Below, one piece after another: positions 7,290 through 14,973 of a stretch of DNA of 18,720 bases (position 1 is its first letter; each line of letters starts with the position of its first letter). The notes under the pieces are model-generated. The model made no database searches. It saw only the letters and a list, made by a program, of their open reading frames with translations, and was not told the DNA's origin. The stretch is taken from the NCBI GenBank assembly GCA_905201505.1, contig CAJKOJ010000038.1:1-18720 (forward strand), given 5' to 3'. The DNA comes from an uncultured Eubacteriales bacterium (lineage in GTDB: Bacteria; Bacillota; Clostridia; Lachnospirales; CAG-274). A program made the translations under genes and the position numbers.

Positions 7290-8360
7290 TTAATCCCCAA
7301 AAGATATACCTACTTTTCTTGCTGCAGCAATCATCTGATTATCCTCCGGAACTGTTTTTAATTTTCCTGCAACATCATTTAATGGCACAGCAACTATTTC
7401 ACCGTTTTTTATACCTACCATATATCCAAATTTCTTTTTTCTAATAAGCTCTGCTCCGTAAGCACCAAAACGTGTGCACAATACCCTATCATAGGGATTA
7501 GGAGCTCCGCCCCTTTGTATATGCCCCGGTACGGCAACTCTGACCTCATGATTTGTCATTTTCATTATTTCGTCTGCAACTCTGTAAGCAATTGAAGGCT
7601 GTTTCATATTTTCCCTGTAAGCCTTAAAATCCTTTTTGCTCATTTTACTTTCTTCAACAGATACTGCTCCCTCTGCCACAGCTATTATTGAAAAACCTTT
7701 ATTTTCAGAATTTCTTTTTTCTATTTCAGCTTTTATCTTATTAATATCATACGGAATTTCAGGTATTAAAATTATATCAGCACCGCCGGCAATACCGGCG
7801 TATAAGGTAAGCCAACCTGCCTTATGCCCCATTATTTCAACTACAAATATTCTTCCATGAGAAGTAGCTGTTGTATGAATTTTATCAATAACATCTGTTG
7901 CAACATCTATAGCAGAGTGGAAACCAAATGTAACATCAGTTCCCCACAGGTCATTATCAATAGTCTTTGGCAGTGTCACAATATTAAGTCCTTCTTCACT
8001 TAACAAATTAGCTGTTTTATGAGTGCCGTTTCCTCCTAAAATTACTAAACAGTCAAGACCAAGACTTTTATATGTTTCTTTCATCGCCTTTACCTTGTCA
8101 ATGCCATTTTCTTCAATTACCTGCATTTTCTTAAATGGCTGTCTTGAAGTACCCAGTATAGTACCTCCTAATGTCAGAATACCGGAAAAGTCCTCTTTTT
8201 TAAGTTTTTTATATTTACCCTCAATTAAGCCCTTATACCCATCTGATATTCCATATATATCAACATCTTCGAGTTCATTGTAAAGGGTCTTTGCAACACC
8301 CCTCATAGTTGCATTCAGCCCCTGGCAGTCACCGCCGCTTGTCAGCATAGCAATTTTCAC
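7290..8360 (-). CDS. pfkA: 6-phosphofructokinase, Gly/Lys-signature subtype
   Basis: This enzyme phosphorylates fructose 6-phosphate to fructose 1,6-bisphosphate, the committed step of glycolysis, in the cytoplasm. It has 356 residues, longer than the roughly 320 of E. coli/Bacillus PfkA. What is seen: TSGGDCQGLNATMRG (7-21), GTSRQPF (about 70-76), the nucleotide loop GGNGT (109-113), the catalytic PKTIDND (131-137, proton-abstracting Asp135), MGHKAGW, and the sugar-phosphate site GHIQRGG. Gly112 (E. coli Gly104) fits ATP use, while Lys132 (E. coli Gly124) is the residue usually seen in PPi-dependent enzymes. Asn111 replaces the usual Asp103, a metal-contacting residue. The likely phosphoryl donor is ATP but is not certain. 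The start is GTG, with GGAGG 8 nt upstream. Confidence 0.9.
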   Translation of the reverse strand: MKIAMLTSGGDCQGLNATMRGVAKTLYNELEDVDIYGISDGYKGLIEGKYKKLKKEDFSGILTLGGTILGTSRQPFKKMQVIEENGIDKVKAMKETYKSLGLDCLVILGGNGTHKTANLLSEEGLNIVTLPKTIDNDLWGTDVTFGFHSAIDVATDVIDKIHTTATSHGRIFVVEIMGHKAGWLTLYAGIAGGADIILIPEIPYDINKIKAEIEKRNSENKGFSIIAVAEGAVSVEESKMSKKDFKAYRENMKQPSIAYRVADEIMKMTNHEVRVAVPGHIQRGGAPNPYDRVLCTRFGAYGAELIRKKKFGYMVGIKNGEIVAVPLNDVAGKLKTVPEDNQMIAAARKVGISFGD

Positions 8361-8384
8361 AGTATATTCCTCCCTGCATATTTA

Positions 8385-8412
8385 ATAATATTATTTTAAC
8401 ACACAATTGCAA
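8385..8412 (-). promoter_or_regulatory. Candidate promoter of pfkA
   Basis: On the minus strand, TTGCAA (8412-8407, 4 of 6) and TATTAT (8390-8385, 5 of 6) are 16 nt apart, in the 59-nt gap between the second ATP-grasp gene and pfkA. No terminator precedes it, so read-through from the ATP-grasp operon into pfkA is also possible. Confidence 0.45.
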
Positions 8413-8419
8413 AATCTGC

Positions 8420-9202
8420 TTATAATCTTTTTAAAATATATTTTACATATAAATCCACAACGTCAATATCCGTATACGTATAAAGCATTCTGCTGCCGAC
8501 AACATCCTCAATTTCATTAAAAATCATTTTGCCGTTATTAAAAACAAAGTCAATTCCGACAAAGTCAAATTCAAAAAGCTCAATCACCTTTCTCACTTTA
8601 TCTACTTCTTCACTATTCAAATTATAAACAGAAGCACTTCCTCCCAGGCAAAAATTACTTCTGAAATCATCTTCAGATTTTCTGAGCATAGCTGCTATTA
8701 TTTCATTTCCCATTACATATACCCTTACATCTTTCCCCGGGTTATTTGCCACAGCCTGCATAACATAATTGTTACCTTCATACAGCGGCATAATACTCAT
8801 AAGTTCTTTATAACTTTCTGCAATTTTAACCCTGTCACCTCCGTGACTGTTTTTTGGCTTAATAACAACAGGAAATTCCCTTATCTCATCAATATTATAA
8901 TATGTTGGCAGAATTTCAACACCATTTTCACTTACATACATATAACTTCTTGCCTTGTCATTACATATTTCTGATACAAAGCTATTATTAAAGCACCTGA
9001 CCCCGGCTTTTTCAAGTTTTCTTGTAATATCTGGTCTTATAGCTCTCACAATAGCAAAGCCTGGTAAAAACTCAAAGTTAATTTCATCAGTAAATACCAG
9101 TTTAAGCTCTATACCTTCTGCTTTAAACTTATCTATATGCCATTTTATATATCTTTCATTTCTCTTTGCATCTTCTTTATTATAAATTATCCAGCCAAAC
9201 AT
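8420..9202 (-). CDS. RimK-like ATP-grasp ligase (second of a pair)
   Basis: A 260-residue ATP-grasp protein of the RimK-like group, which forms amide (or related) bonds through an acyl phosphate; the substrate is unknown. It starts MFGWIIYN, typical of the group. The pre-ATP-grasp domain (1-90) is followed by FPVVIKPKNSHGGDRVKI (the ATP-binding lysine and glycine loop), KDVRVYVMGNEIIAAMLRKS and FRSNFCLGGSA, and it ends with VGIDFVF and NEIEDVVGSRMLY. In the last motif the metal-ligand pair usually written E-x-N reads E-x-E, unlike the upstream partner. It overlaps that gene by 16 nt, so the two are translationally coupled. It could be a ligase with a modified metal site, or a regulatory or substrate-binding partner of the upstream enzyme. 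Confidence 0.8.
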   Translation of the reverse strand: MFGWIIYNKEDAKRNERYIKWHIDKFKAEGIELKLVFTDEINFEFLPGFAIVRAIRPDITRKLEKAGVRCFNNSFVSEICNDKARSYMYVSENGVEILPTYYNIDEIREFPVVIKPKNSHGGDRVKIAESYKELMSIMPLYEGNNYVMQAVANNPGKDVRVYVMGNEIIAAMLRKSEDDFRSNFCLGGSASVYNLNSEEVDKVRKVIELFEFDFVGIDFVFNNGKMIFNEIEDVVGSRMLYTYTDIDVVDLYVKYILKRL

Positions 9203-10038
9203 CGTTCAATATACTCCGCAATATAGTCTGCCACATTTACACCTGTACATTCGTAAATATTTTTAAAGTGTGCATTTGAATTAACTTCACAGACAACAGG
9301 ACCATTTTCACCAAATAAAATATCAACACCTCCAAAGTCAAGACCTAATATATGACATACTTTTTCAGATATTTCAATTTCGCTCTTATCTGGTTTATAT
9401 TTTTCCATATTTCCGCCGTTTGTTATATTGGCTCTGAAGTCATTTTTGTTATATCTAAGCATTGCTGCCACAGCTTTGCCTCCAACAACATTTATTCTTA
9501 CATCTCTTCCCCTGCTCTCAGCAATAAACCTTTGAAAAACAAGAGGTTCCTTCGTTTTTTTTACAATATCCAAAGCCTCTTCAAGACAGTCAGCCAAATA
9601 CACCTGCTGACCAAAAGAACCAAAGCACTCTTTTATAACCACAGGAAGTCCAAGCCTTTCTACAGCATTTTCAACAAATTCTGTATTATTGTATCCAATG
9701 TTTCTGTATGTCATAGGTGCAATAATTGTTTCTGGCATATCTACCTTATTTTTAAGTTCAATGTAGGTCAAAGCCTTATTGTCACAGTTTTCAATAGCCT
9801 TTGCTGAATTAAAGAGCTTCAGTCCCATTTTCTCAAGTCTTTTTGCTAAAGTAATATCCTTATCCCAAAAGAGAACAAAGTCAGGCTTATCTAAAACATT
9901 CTCAACACTTGACAGCTCAATATTTGTATATACATCTATACTGTGACCTCTTTTTTCAAAAGCAGTCCTCAGCCACTTATATATTTCATTAAATTTGCTG
10001 CTATTTAAAAATCCGTTTACTACCAACCAACCCTTTAT
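9187..10038 (-). CDS. RimK-like ATP-grasp ligase (first of a pair), probable ATA start
   Basis: A 283-residue RimK-like ATP-grasp enzyme. Motifs are complete: ERLGLPVVIKECFGSFGQQV (ATP lysine and glycine loop), SRGRDVRINVVGGKAVAAML, DFRANITNGG, GLDFGGVDILFGENGP and CEVNSN (intact E-x-N metal site). It is therefore probably catalytically active, ligating an amino acid or similar amine to a carboxylate; the substrate is unknown. The start is unusual. The longest reading begins at TTG 10077 with no ribosome binding site and a 26-nt overlap with the flavoprotein gene. GAGGTG (10050-10045) lies 6 nt before an ATA codon at 10038, and translation from there gives KGWLVVNGFL after the initiator, the usual N-terminus of this family as I remember it. 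TTG at 10026 is an alternative. The gene follows the NimA-like gene and overlaps the next ligase. Confidence 0.82.
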   Translation of the reverse strand: MKGWLVVNGFLNSSKFNEIYKWLRTAFEKRGHSIDVYTNIELSSVENVLDKPDFVLFWDKDITLAKRLEKMGLKLFNSAKAIENCDNKALTYIELKNKVDMPETIIAPMTYRNIGYNNTEFVENAVERLGLPVVIKECFGSFGQQVYLADCLEEALDIVKKTKEPLVFQRFIAESRGRDVRINVVGGKAVAAMLRYNKNDFRANITNGGNMEKYKPDKSEIEISEKVCHILGLDFGGVDILFGENGPVVCEVNSNAHFKNIYECTGVNVADYIAEYIERCLAG

Positions 10039-10044
10039 AACTAA

Positions 10045-10050
10045 CACCTC
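10045..10050 (-). promoter_or_regulatory. Ribosome binding site that points to an ATA start
   Basis: GAGGTG on the minus strand, just after the flavoprotein stop codon (TAA, 10054-10052). Six nt later is ATA, followed by AAG GGT TGG. No ATG, GTG or TTG lies at standard distance downstream of it in the ligase frame; the nearest is TTG at 10026, 18 nt away. Confidence 0.55.
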
Positions 10051-10051
10051 A

Positions 10052-10543
10052 TTAATATGTATTTCTTTCTTTTGCAAGCATTGAACCCTCTTTTCCTGTT
10101 ATATACTCAGCAGTAATTTGCACAACAGCCATTGAATTAACAGAAGAATTTATATACTGTTCAGCCTTTTCCATAAAATCATAAGAATATTTCTGTGCAA
10201 ACTCTTTCATAATAGGCACAATGCTTCTGCCCACAATTATTTCAGCCTTTCCAAATACGATTACACTTTTATACTTTGTCGTAAATCTTTCAGAATCAAC
10301 ATCACTTCTTGCCACAACACAGAATGAAACTTTATTATTCTTTTTTATAGCGTCAAGCTTATGTCCCTCTTTGGCACAATGAAAATATATTTTATCATTA
10401 ATATATATGTAGTTCAATGGCACAGTATAAGGGTAATCATAATCACCTGACACACCAAGTATACCATAACTTCCCTTATTCAATATTTCAGTAACTTCAT
10501 TATCTGGAATATACTGCTTACTTCTTCTCATTTCTCTGAACAC
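10052..10543 (-). CDS. NimA-like pyridoxamine 5'-phosphate oxidase-fold flavoprotein
   Basis: A 163-residue split-barrel (PNPOx-like) flavin-binding protein of the group that includes NimA. Matching features are the opening RRSKQYIPDNEVTEIL, GYLG-like YGILGVSG, PYTVPLNYIYINDKIYFHCA followed by EGHKLDAIKKNNKVSFCV (the flavin-contacting block with its conserved histidine), and a C-terminal MAVVQITAEYITGK. Nim proteins reduce nitro groups, but most relatives have no known substrate, so a nitroimidazole-resistance role should not be assumed. The start is GTG at 10543, chosen because GAGGTGA lies 8 nt upstream; the in-frame ATG at 10531 has only a weak site. It is the first gene of a three-gene unit with the two ATP-grasp ligases. 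Confidence 0.82.
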   Translation of the reverse strand: MFREMRRSKQYIPDNEVTEILNKGSYGILGVSGDYDYPYTVPLNYIYINDKIYFHCAKEGHKLDAIKKNNKVSFCVVARSDVDSERFTTKYKSVIVFGKAEIIVGRSIVPIMKEFAQKYSYDFMEKAEQYINSSVNSMAVVQITAEYITGKEGSMLAKERNTY

Positions 10544-10576
10544 TATAAATTCACCTCATTACAATCATTCAATTTA

Positions 10577-10604
10577 ATTATGTAAATTTTTTTGTTTCTG
10601 TTAA
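10577..10604 (-). promoter_or_regulatory. Probable promoter of the flavoprotein/ATP-grasp operon
   Basis: On the minus strand, TTAACA (10604-10599) and CATAAT (10582-10577) are 16 nt apart, each matching consensus at 5 of 6 positions. The predicted start near 10570 leaves a short leader with the GAGGTG site intact. Confidence 0.5.
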
Positions 10605-10629
10605 AGAACACTTTATCTTATTATAACAG

Positions 10630-10657
10630 AAATGAGGGTGCGTATGCACCCCCATTT
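10630..10657 (-). terminator. Intrinsic terminator after carB (end of pyr operon)
   Basis: On the minus strand, AAATGGGGGTGC (10657-10646) pairs with GCACCCTCATTT (10641-10630) around a 4-nt loop: 12 bp with one G-U pair. The following T tract is imperfect (TTTCTGTT), but the stem is strong and sits 8 nt after the carB stop. Confidence 0.8.
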
Positions 10658-10665
10658 GTTAAACT

Positions 10666-13600
10666 TTATTTTTCTTCTCTCATATCCCTGTTTATATCAA
10701 ATATATCCAGCTTACTCTCGTCAATTCTCTTTTCCATTACATCAACCATTGCTGCAAACGTATCCATAGCAGTAATAAGTGTAACATCACTTTCAACGGC
10801 AGTTCTTCTTATCTTAAATCCGTCAGAGTTAACATCGTTAGCCTTCTTAGGAATGTCAACAGCAAGGTCCACAACACCGCTTCTGATTGTATCGATAATA
10901 TTAGGAACACCCTCACTTATCTTCTTAACAACCTTACACTTAATTCCGTTTTCATTTAAGACCCTTGCTGTACCCTTAGTTGCAAGGAAATTGCAGCCTA
11001 AATCAGCACATCTCTTAGCAATAGCCATAAATTCCTCATGGTTCTTGCTTGCAACTGTAGCAAGTATAGTACTTCCTGCTGTTGGTACAGTCATACCAGC
11101 GGCAATAAATCCCTTATAAAGTGCATTTTCAAGATTTTTGCCAACACCTAAAACCTCTCCTGTTGATCTCATTTCAGGTCCCAAGCTTACTTCAACCTGA
11201 GGAAGCTTTTCAGTTGAGAATACAGGTACCTTTACAGCTACAACATCAGGTTCAGAGCCAATACCTGTCTTATATCCCATATCAGCAAGCTTTTCTCCAA
11301 GCATAACTCTTGTAGCCACATCTATGACAGGCACACCTGTAACCTTAGTAATATAAGGTACAGTTCTTGAAGATCGTGGATTTACCTCAATTATATTAAG
11401 CTCACCCTTAAACTCAATAAACTGAATATTTACCATACCTATAACATTAAGTGCAATAGAAAGCTTTTTAGTTACTTCTAAAATCTGCTTTTTAATATCA
11501 TCTGAAATGTGCTGCGGAGGATAAATTGAAATACTGTCGCCTGAGTGCACACCTGCTCTTTCAAGATGTTCCATAATACCCGGAATAAATACATCAGTTC
11601 CATCACATATAGCATCCACTTCAATTTCTCTGCCGCTTAAATATCTATCAATAAGAACAGGATTCTTGCTGTCCTTTTCAAAAGCCTCTGTAAGATACTG
11701 AGTAAGCTCTGTTTCATTGTGAGTTATTTCCATTCCCTGACCGCCTAAAACATAGCTAGGTCTGACAAGGACAGGATAGCCAAGGGCTTCTGCAGTTTCA
11801 ATACCTTCTTTCAAACTCCATACACCCTTACCCTTAGGTCTTGCAATACCAAGTTTTTCAAGTACAGCATCAAACTTTTCTCTGTCTTCAGCCTCATCAA
11901 TGTGCTTAGGCAAAGTACCTAAAATAGGAATATTCATTTCATCAAAGAAGTTAGCAAGCTTAATAGCTGTCTGACCGCCAAACTGAAGAATAACACCGTC
12001 AGGTCTTTCAGTTTCAACTACATTTAAAACATCTTCTTCAGTCAAAGGTTCAAAGTAAAGCTTGTCTGCTGTATCAAAGTCAGTTGATACAGTTTCAGGA
12101 TTGTTGTTGACAATTATTGTTTCAATTCCTGCTTTTTTCAAAGCCATAATAGAATGTACTGAACAATAGTCAAATTCAATACCCTGTCCAATTCTTATAG
12201 GACCTGAACCTATAACCATAACCTTCTTCTTATCACTTACAACAACCTCTGTTTCGCTGTCATAACTTGAATAATAGTAAGGTGTCAAAGCTTCAAACTC
12301 ACCTGCACAAGTATCAACCATCTTGAATACAGGCATAATATTCCATTTCTTTCTCAATTCATATATATTAGGAGGAATGCAGCCAACAAACTTGCTGATA
12401 GCCTTGTCTGAGAATCCTATCTCCTTAAAATATCTAAGGCTTTCCTCTGTAAAGTCCTCAAGCTTCATACTCTTTAAGATTTCTTCCATTTCAACAATTT
12501 TAGCAATCTTAGAAATGAAGAATAAATCCATACCTGTAATCTGGCAGACCTTTTCTACCTTATATCCTCTTCTTAACATCTCAGCAAGATAGAAAAGTCT
12601 TTCATCATCAGGCTTAACAACTTTCTTTTTAAGTTCATCAAGGCTTAGCCCCTTAGCACTTTTTCTTTCAAGACCATACTGTCCGATTTCAAGAGAACGC
12701 ACGCCCTTTAAAAGAGCAGCTTCAAAACTCTTGCCAATTGACATAATTTCGCCTGTAGCCATCATCTTTGTACCAAGAGTTCTTTTAGCACCAAAGAACT
12801 TATCAAAAGGCCATCTAGGGAACTTTAACACAACATAATCAATTGTTGGTTCAAAGCATGCAAAAGTCTTGCCTGTTACAGCATTTTTAATTTCATCAAG
12901 ATTATATCCCAAAGCAATTTTTGCAGCAACCTTTGCAATAGGGTATCCTGTTGCCTTAGAAGCAAGAGCTGATGAACGTGAAACTCTCGGGTTAATTTCA
13001 ATTACTGCATAATTATAACTGTTAGGGTCTAAAGCAAACTGTACATTACAGCCACCCTTTATTTCGATAGAGTTAATGATATTAATTGCAGCACTTCTTA
13101 ACATCTGATACTCTCTGTCAGAAAGTGTCTGTGCAGGTGCAACTACAATACTATCTCCTGTATGTACACCTACAGGGTCAACATTTTCCATACTACAGAC
13201 AGTAATACAATTGCCTGCACCATCTCTCATTACCTCAAACTCAATTTCTTTCCAGCCTGCAATACTCTTTTCAATAAGTACCTGTCCAACTCTTGAAAGA
13301 TGCAGACCCTGAGTACATATTTCTCTTAACTCAAGTTCATCGGCAGCTATACCGCCGCCTGTACCGCCTAATGTATAGGCAGGTCTTACAATTACAGGGT
13401 ATCCTATTTTGTTTGCGAAGTTAACAGCAGACTCAACATCAGTTACAATATCACTTTCAACAATAGGCTGATTTGTTCTTTCCATTAACTGCTTAAAACT
13501 GTCTCTGTCCTCGCCCTCTTTAATTGAGTCAATAGACGTACCAATTACTCTTACATTATATTTATCAAGAATACCGGCATCATATAACTCACAGCTTAAG

Positions 13601-13890
13601 TTAAGACCAGTTTGTCCGCCCATACCGGCAATAATACTGTCAGGTCTTTCTTTAGCAATTACCTTTTCAATAAAATCAATTGTAAGAGGCTCAATATAAG
13701 TATAATGAGCCATACCCAAATCAGTCATAATTGTTGCAGGGTTGGAGTTTACTAAAACTACCTCCACACCTTCTTCCTTAATTGACTGACATGCCTGTGT
13801 ACCGGAGTAGTCAAACTCTGCTGCCTGACCGATAACAATAGGACCTGAACCGATAACCAAAACTTTTTTAATTGAATTGTCCTTAGGCAT
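10666..13890 (-). CDS. carB: Carbamoyl-phosphate synthase large subunit
   Basis: The large subunit makes carbamoyl phosphate from bicarbonate, ammonia (channelled from CarA) and two ATP. It is full length at 1074 residues. Two homologous ATP-grasp halves are seen: SGPIVIGQAAEFDYSGTQA (13-31) with NSNPATIMTD, and SGPIRIGQGIEFDYCSVHS (around residue 560) with NNNPETVSTDFD. Each half carries an INPR/EVNPRSSR motif. The C-terminal MGS-like allosteric domain starts near AGSTILATVASKNHEEF. AGGTGAAAACTC separates the strong GGAGG site from the ATG, and the start overlaps the carA stop by 8 nt, as expected for a stoichiometric complex. It is the last gene of the pyr operon. No arginine genes are near, and the context shows a pyrimidine-dedicated copy. 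Confidence 0.97.
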   Translation of the reverse strand: MPKDNSIKKVLVIGSGPIVIGQAAEFDYSGTQACQSIKEEGVEVVLVNSNPATIMTDLGMAHYTYIEPLTIDFIEKVIAKERPDSIIAGMGGQTGLNLSCELYDAGILDKYNVRVIGTSIDSIKEGEDRDSFKQLMERTNQPIVESDIVTDVESAVNFANKIGYPVIVRPAYTLGGTGGGIAADELELREICTQGLHLSRVGQVLIEKSIAGWKEIEFEVMRDGAGNCITVCSMENVDPVGVHTGDSIVVAPAQTLSDREYQMLRSAAINIINSIEIKGGCNVQFALDPNSYNYAVIEINPRVSRSSALASKATGYPIAKVAAKIALGYNLDEIKNAVTGKTFACFEPTIDYVVLKFPRWPFDKFFGAKRTLGTKMMATGEIMSIGKSFEAALLKGVRSLEIGQYGLERKSAKGLSLDELKKKVVKPDDERLFYLAEMLRRGYKVEKVCQITGMDLFFISKIAKIVEMEEILKSMKLEDFTEESLRYFKEIGFSDKAISKFVGCIPPNIYELRKKWNIMPVFKMVDTCAGEFEALTPYYYSSYDSETEVVVSDKKKVMVIGSGPIRIGQGIEFDYCSVHSIMALKKAGIETIIVNNNPETVSTDFDTADKLYFEPLTEEDVLNVVETERPDGVILQFGGQTAIKLANFFDEMNIPILGTLPKHIDEAEDREKFDAVLEKLGIARPKGKGVWSLKEGIETAEALGYPVLVRPSYVLGGQGMEITHNETELTQYLTEAFEKDSKNPVLIDRYLSGREIEVDAICDGTDVFIPGIMEHLERAGVHSGDSISIYPPQHISDDIKKQILEVTKKLSIALNVIGMVNIQFIEFKGELNIIEVNPRSSRTVPYITKVTGVPVIDVATRVMLGEKLADMGYKTGIGSEPDVVAVKVPVFSTEKLPQVEVSLGPEMRSTGEVLGVGKNLENALYKGFIAAGMTVPTAGSTILATVASKNHEEFMAIAKRCADLGCNFLATKGTARVLNENGIKCKVVKKISEGVPNIIDTIRSGVVDLAVDIPKKANDVNSDGFKIRRTAVESDVTLITAMDTFAAMVDVMEKRIDESKLDIFDINRDMREEK

Positions 13891-14971
13891 GAGTTTTCAC
13901 CTCCTCAATAATTTTTAAAAATCTGTCAAATAATTCCTGTGTGTCAAGAGGTCCCGGACTGGCCTCAGGATGGAACTGAACTGAATAAATAGGCTTAGTC
14001 TTATGCTTAATGCCCTCAATACTTCCATCATTAACATTTATAAATGTTGGTTCAACATCATCAGCAAGGTCACATACAACAAACTCGTGGTTCTGACTTG
14101 TAATGTAAACTCTGCCTGTCTTTAAATCCTTAACAGGATGATTTCCTCCGTGATGTCCAAACTTAAGTCTTGTTGTATTGCATCCTAAAGCAAGACTTAT
14201 AAGCTGATGTCCAAGACAAATACCAAGTACAGGAATACCTGAATTAATAAGTGTCTTTACAGTATCTATAACGGTTGGAATGTCCTTAGGATCTCCAGGT
14301 CCGTTTCCAAGGAAAATAGCGTCAGGCTTAACGGCAAGAATATCCTCAGCTGATGTAAACGCAGGAAATACGCTTAATTTACATCCTCTTTTAGCCAGAT
14401 CTCTTATAATACCCTGCTTAATACCACAGTCAAGCACTGCAAGATGAGTTCCTACACCGCTTATAGTATAAGGCTCATCAATTGTAGTTTCCTTAACAGC
14501 ATAAGCATTTGTATAAGTATCAAATTTCTGCTTAATCTGACTTGGAGTAAGATCATCAACCCTTGTAGTAATAATACCTCTCATTGTACCGTTGTCTCTT
14601 AAAACTCTTGTAAGGGCTCTTGTATCAATGCCTTCAAGACCTATAATCTTGTTCTGATAAAGGAAGTCCTCAAGGTCCATTTCACATCTCCAGTTATTAG
14701 GTACATCACACTTTTCTCTTACAACAAATCCCTTTAAAAATGGCTTTCTGCTTTCCATATCTTCAAGGTTAATACCATAGTTTCCTATAAGAGGATAAGT
14801 CATTGTTACAATCTGACCCGCAAAGGACGGATCAGTCAAAGTTTCCTGATAGCCTGTCATACCTGTTGTAAATACGACTTCGCCAACAGTTTCTTTGATG
14901 TAACCAAATGCATTACCCTTAAATTTAACACCGTTTTCAAGTATTAACTCAGCTTTAATGGTTTTCTTCAT
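13883..14971 (-). CDS. carA: Carbamoyl-phosphate synthase small (glutaminase) subunit
   Basis: This subunit hydrolyses glutamine and passes ammonia to CarB. It has 362 residues from the chosen start. The N-terminal CPSase small-subunit domain shows GEVVFTTGMTGYQETLTDPS, and the class I glutamine amidotransferase domain shows LGNGPGDP, nucleophile Cys252 in GICLGHQL, and the His334/Glu336 pair in VQFHPEASPGP. The triad is complete. Two ATGs are in frame: 14983 directly abuts the AAGGAG site, which is too close to be used, so 14971, 12 nt from that site and 2 nt after the pyrF stop, is preferred. That spacing is long, so initiation probably depends on coupling to pyrF translation. Confidence 0.95.
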   Translation of the reverse strand: MKKTIKAELILENGVKFKGNAFGYIKETVGEVVFTTGMTGYQETLTDPSFAGQIVTMTYPLIGNYGINLEDMESRKPFLKGFVVREKCDVPNNWRCEMDLEDFLYQNKIIGLEGIDTRALTRVLRDNGTMRGIITTRVDDLTPSQIKQKFDTYTNAYAVKETTIDEPYTISGVGTHLAVLDCGIKQGIIRDLAKRGCKLSVFPAFTSAEDILAVKPDAIFLGNGPGDPKDIPTVIDTVKTLINSGIPVLGICLGHQLISLALGCNTTRLKFGHHGGNHPVKDLKTGRVYITSQNHEFVVCDLADDVEPTFINVNDGSIEGIKHKTKPIYSVQFHPEASPGPLDTQELFDRFLKIIEEVKTHA

Positions 14972-14973
14972 GG

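Noticed and set aside
10560..10586. TTTACA-17 nt-TGTAAT as the flavoprotein promoter (minus strand)
   Set aside because: The start site would fall inside the GAGGTG ribosome binding site and leave no usable leader, so the promoter at 10577-10604 is preferred.
10592..11119. Long plus-strand open frame (175 codons) opposite carB
   Set aside because: It lies antisense to the well-supported carB coding sequence, has no ribosome binding site, and its composition is that of a reverse-frame shadow.
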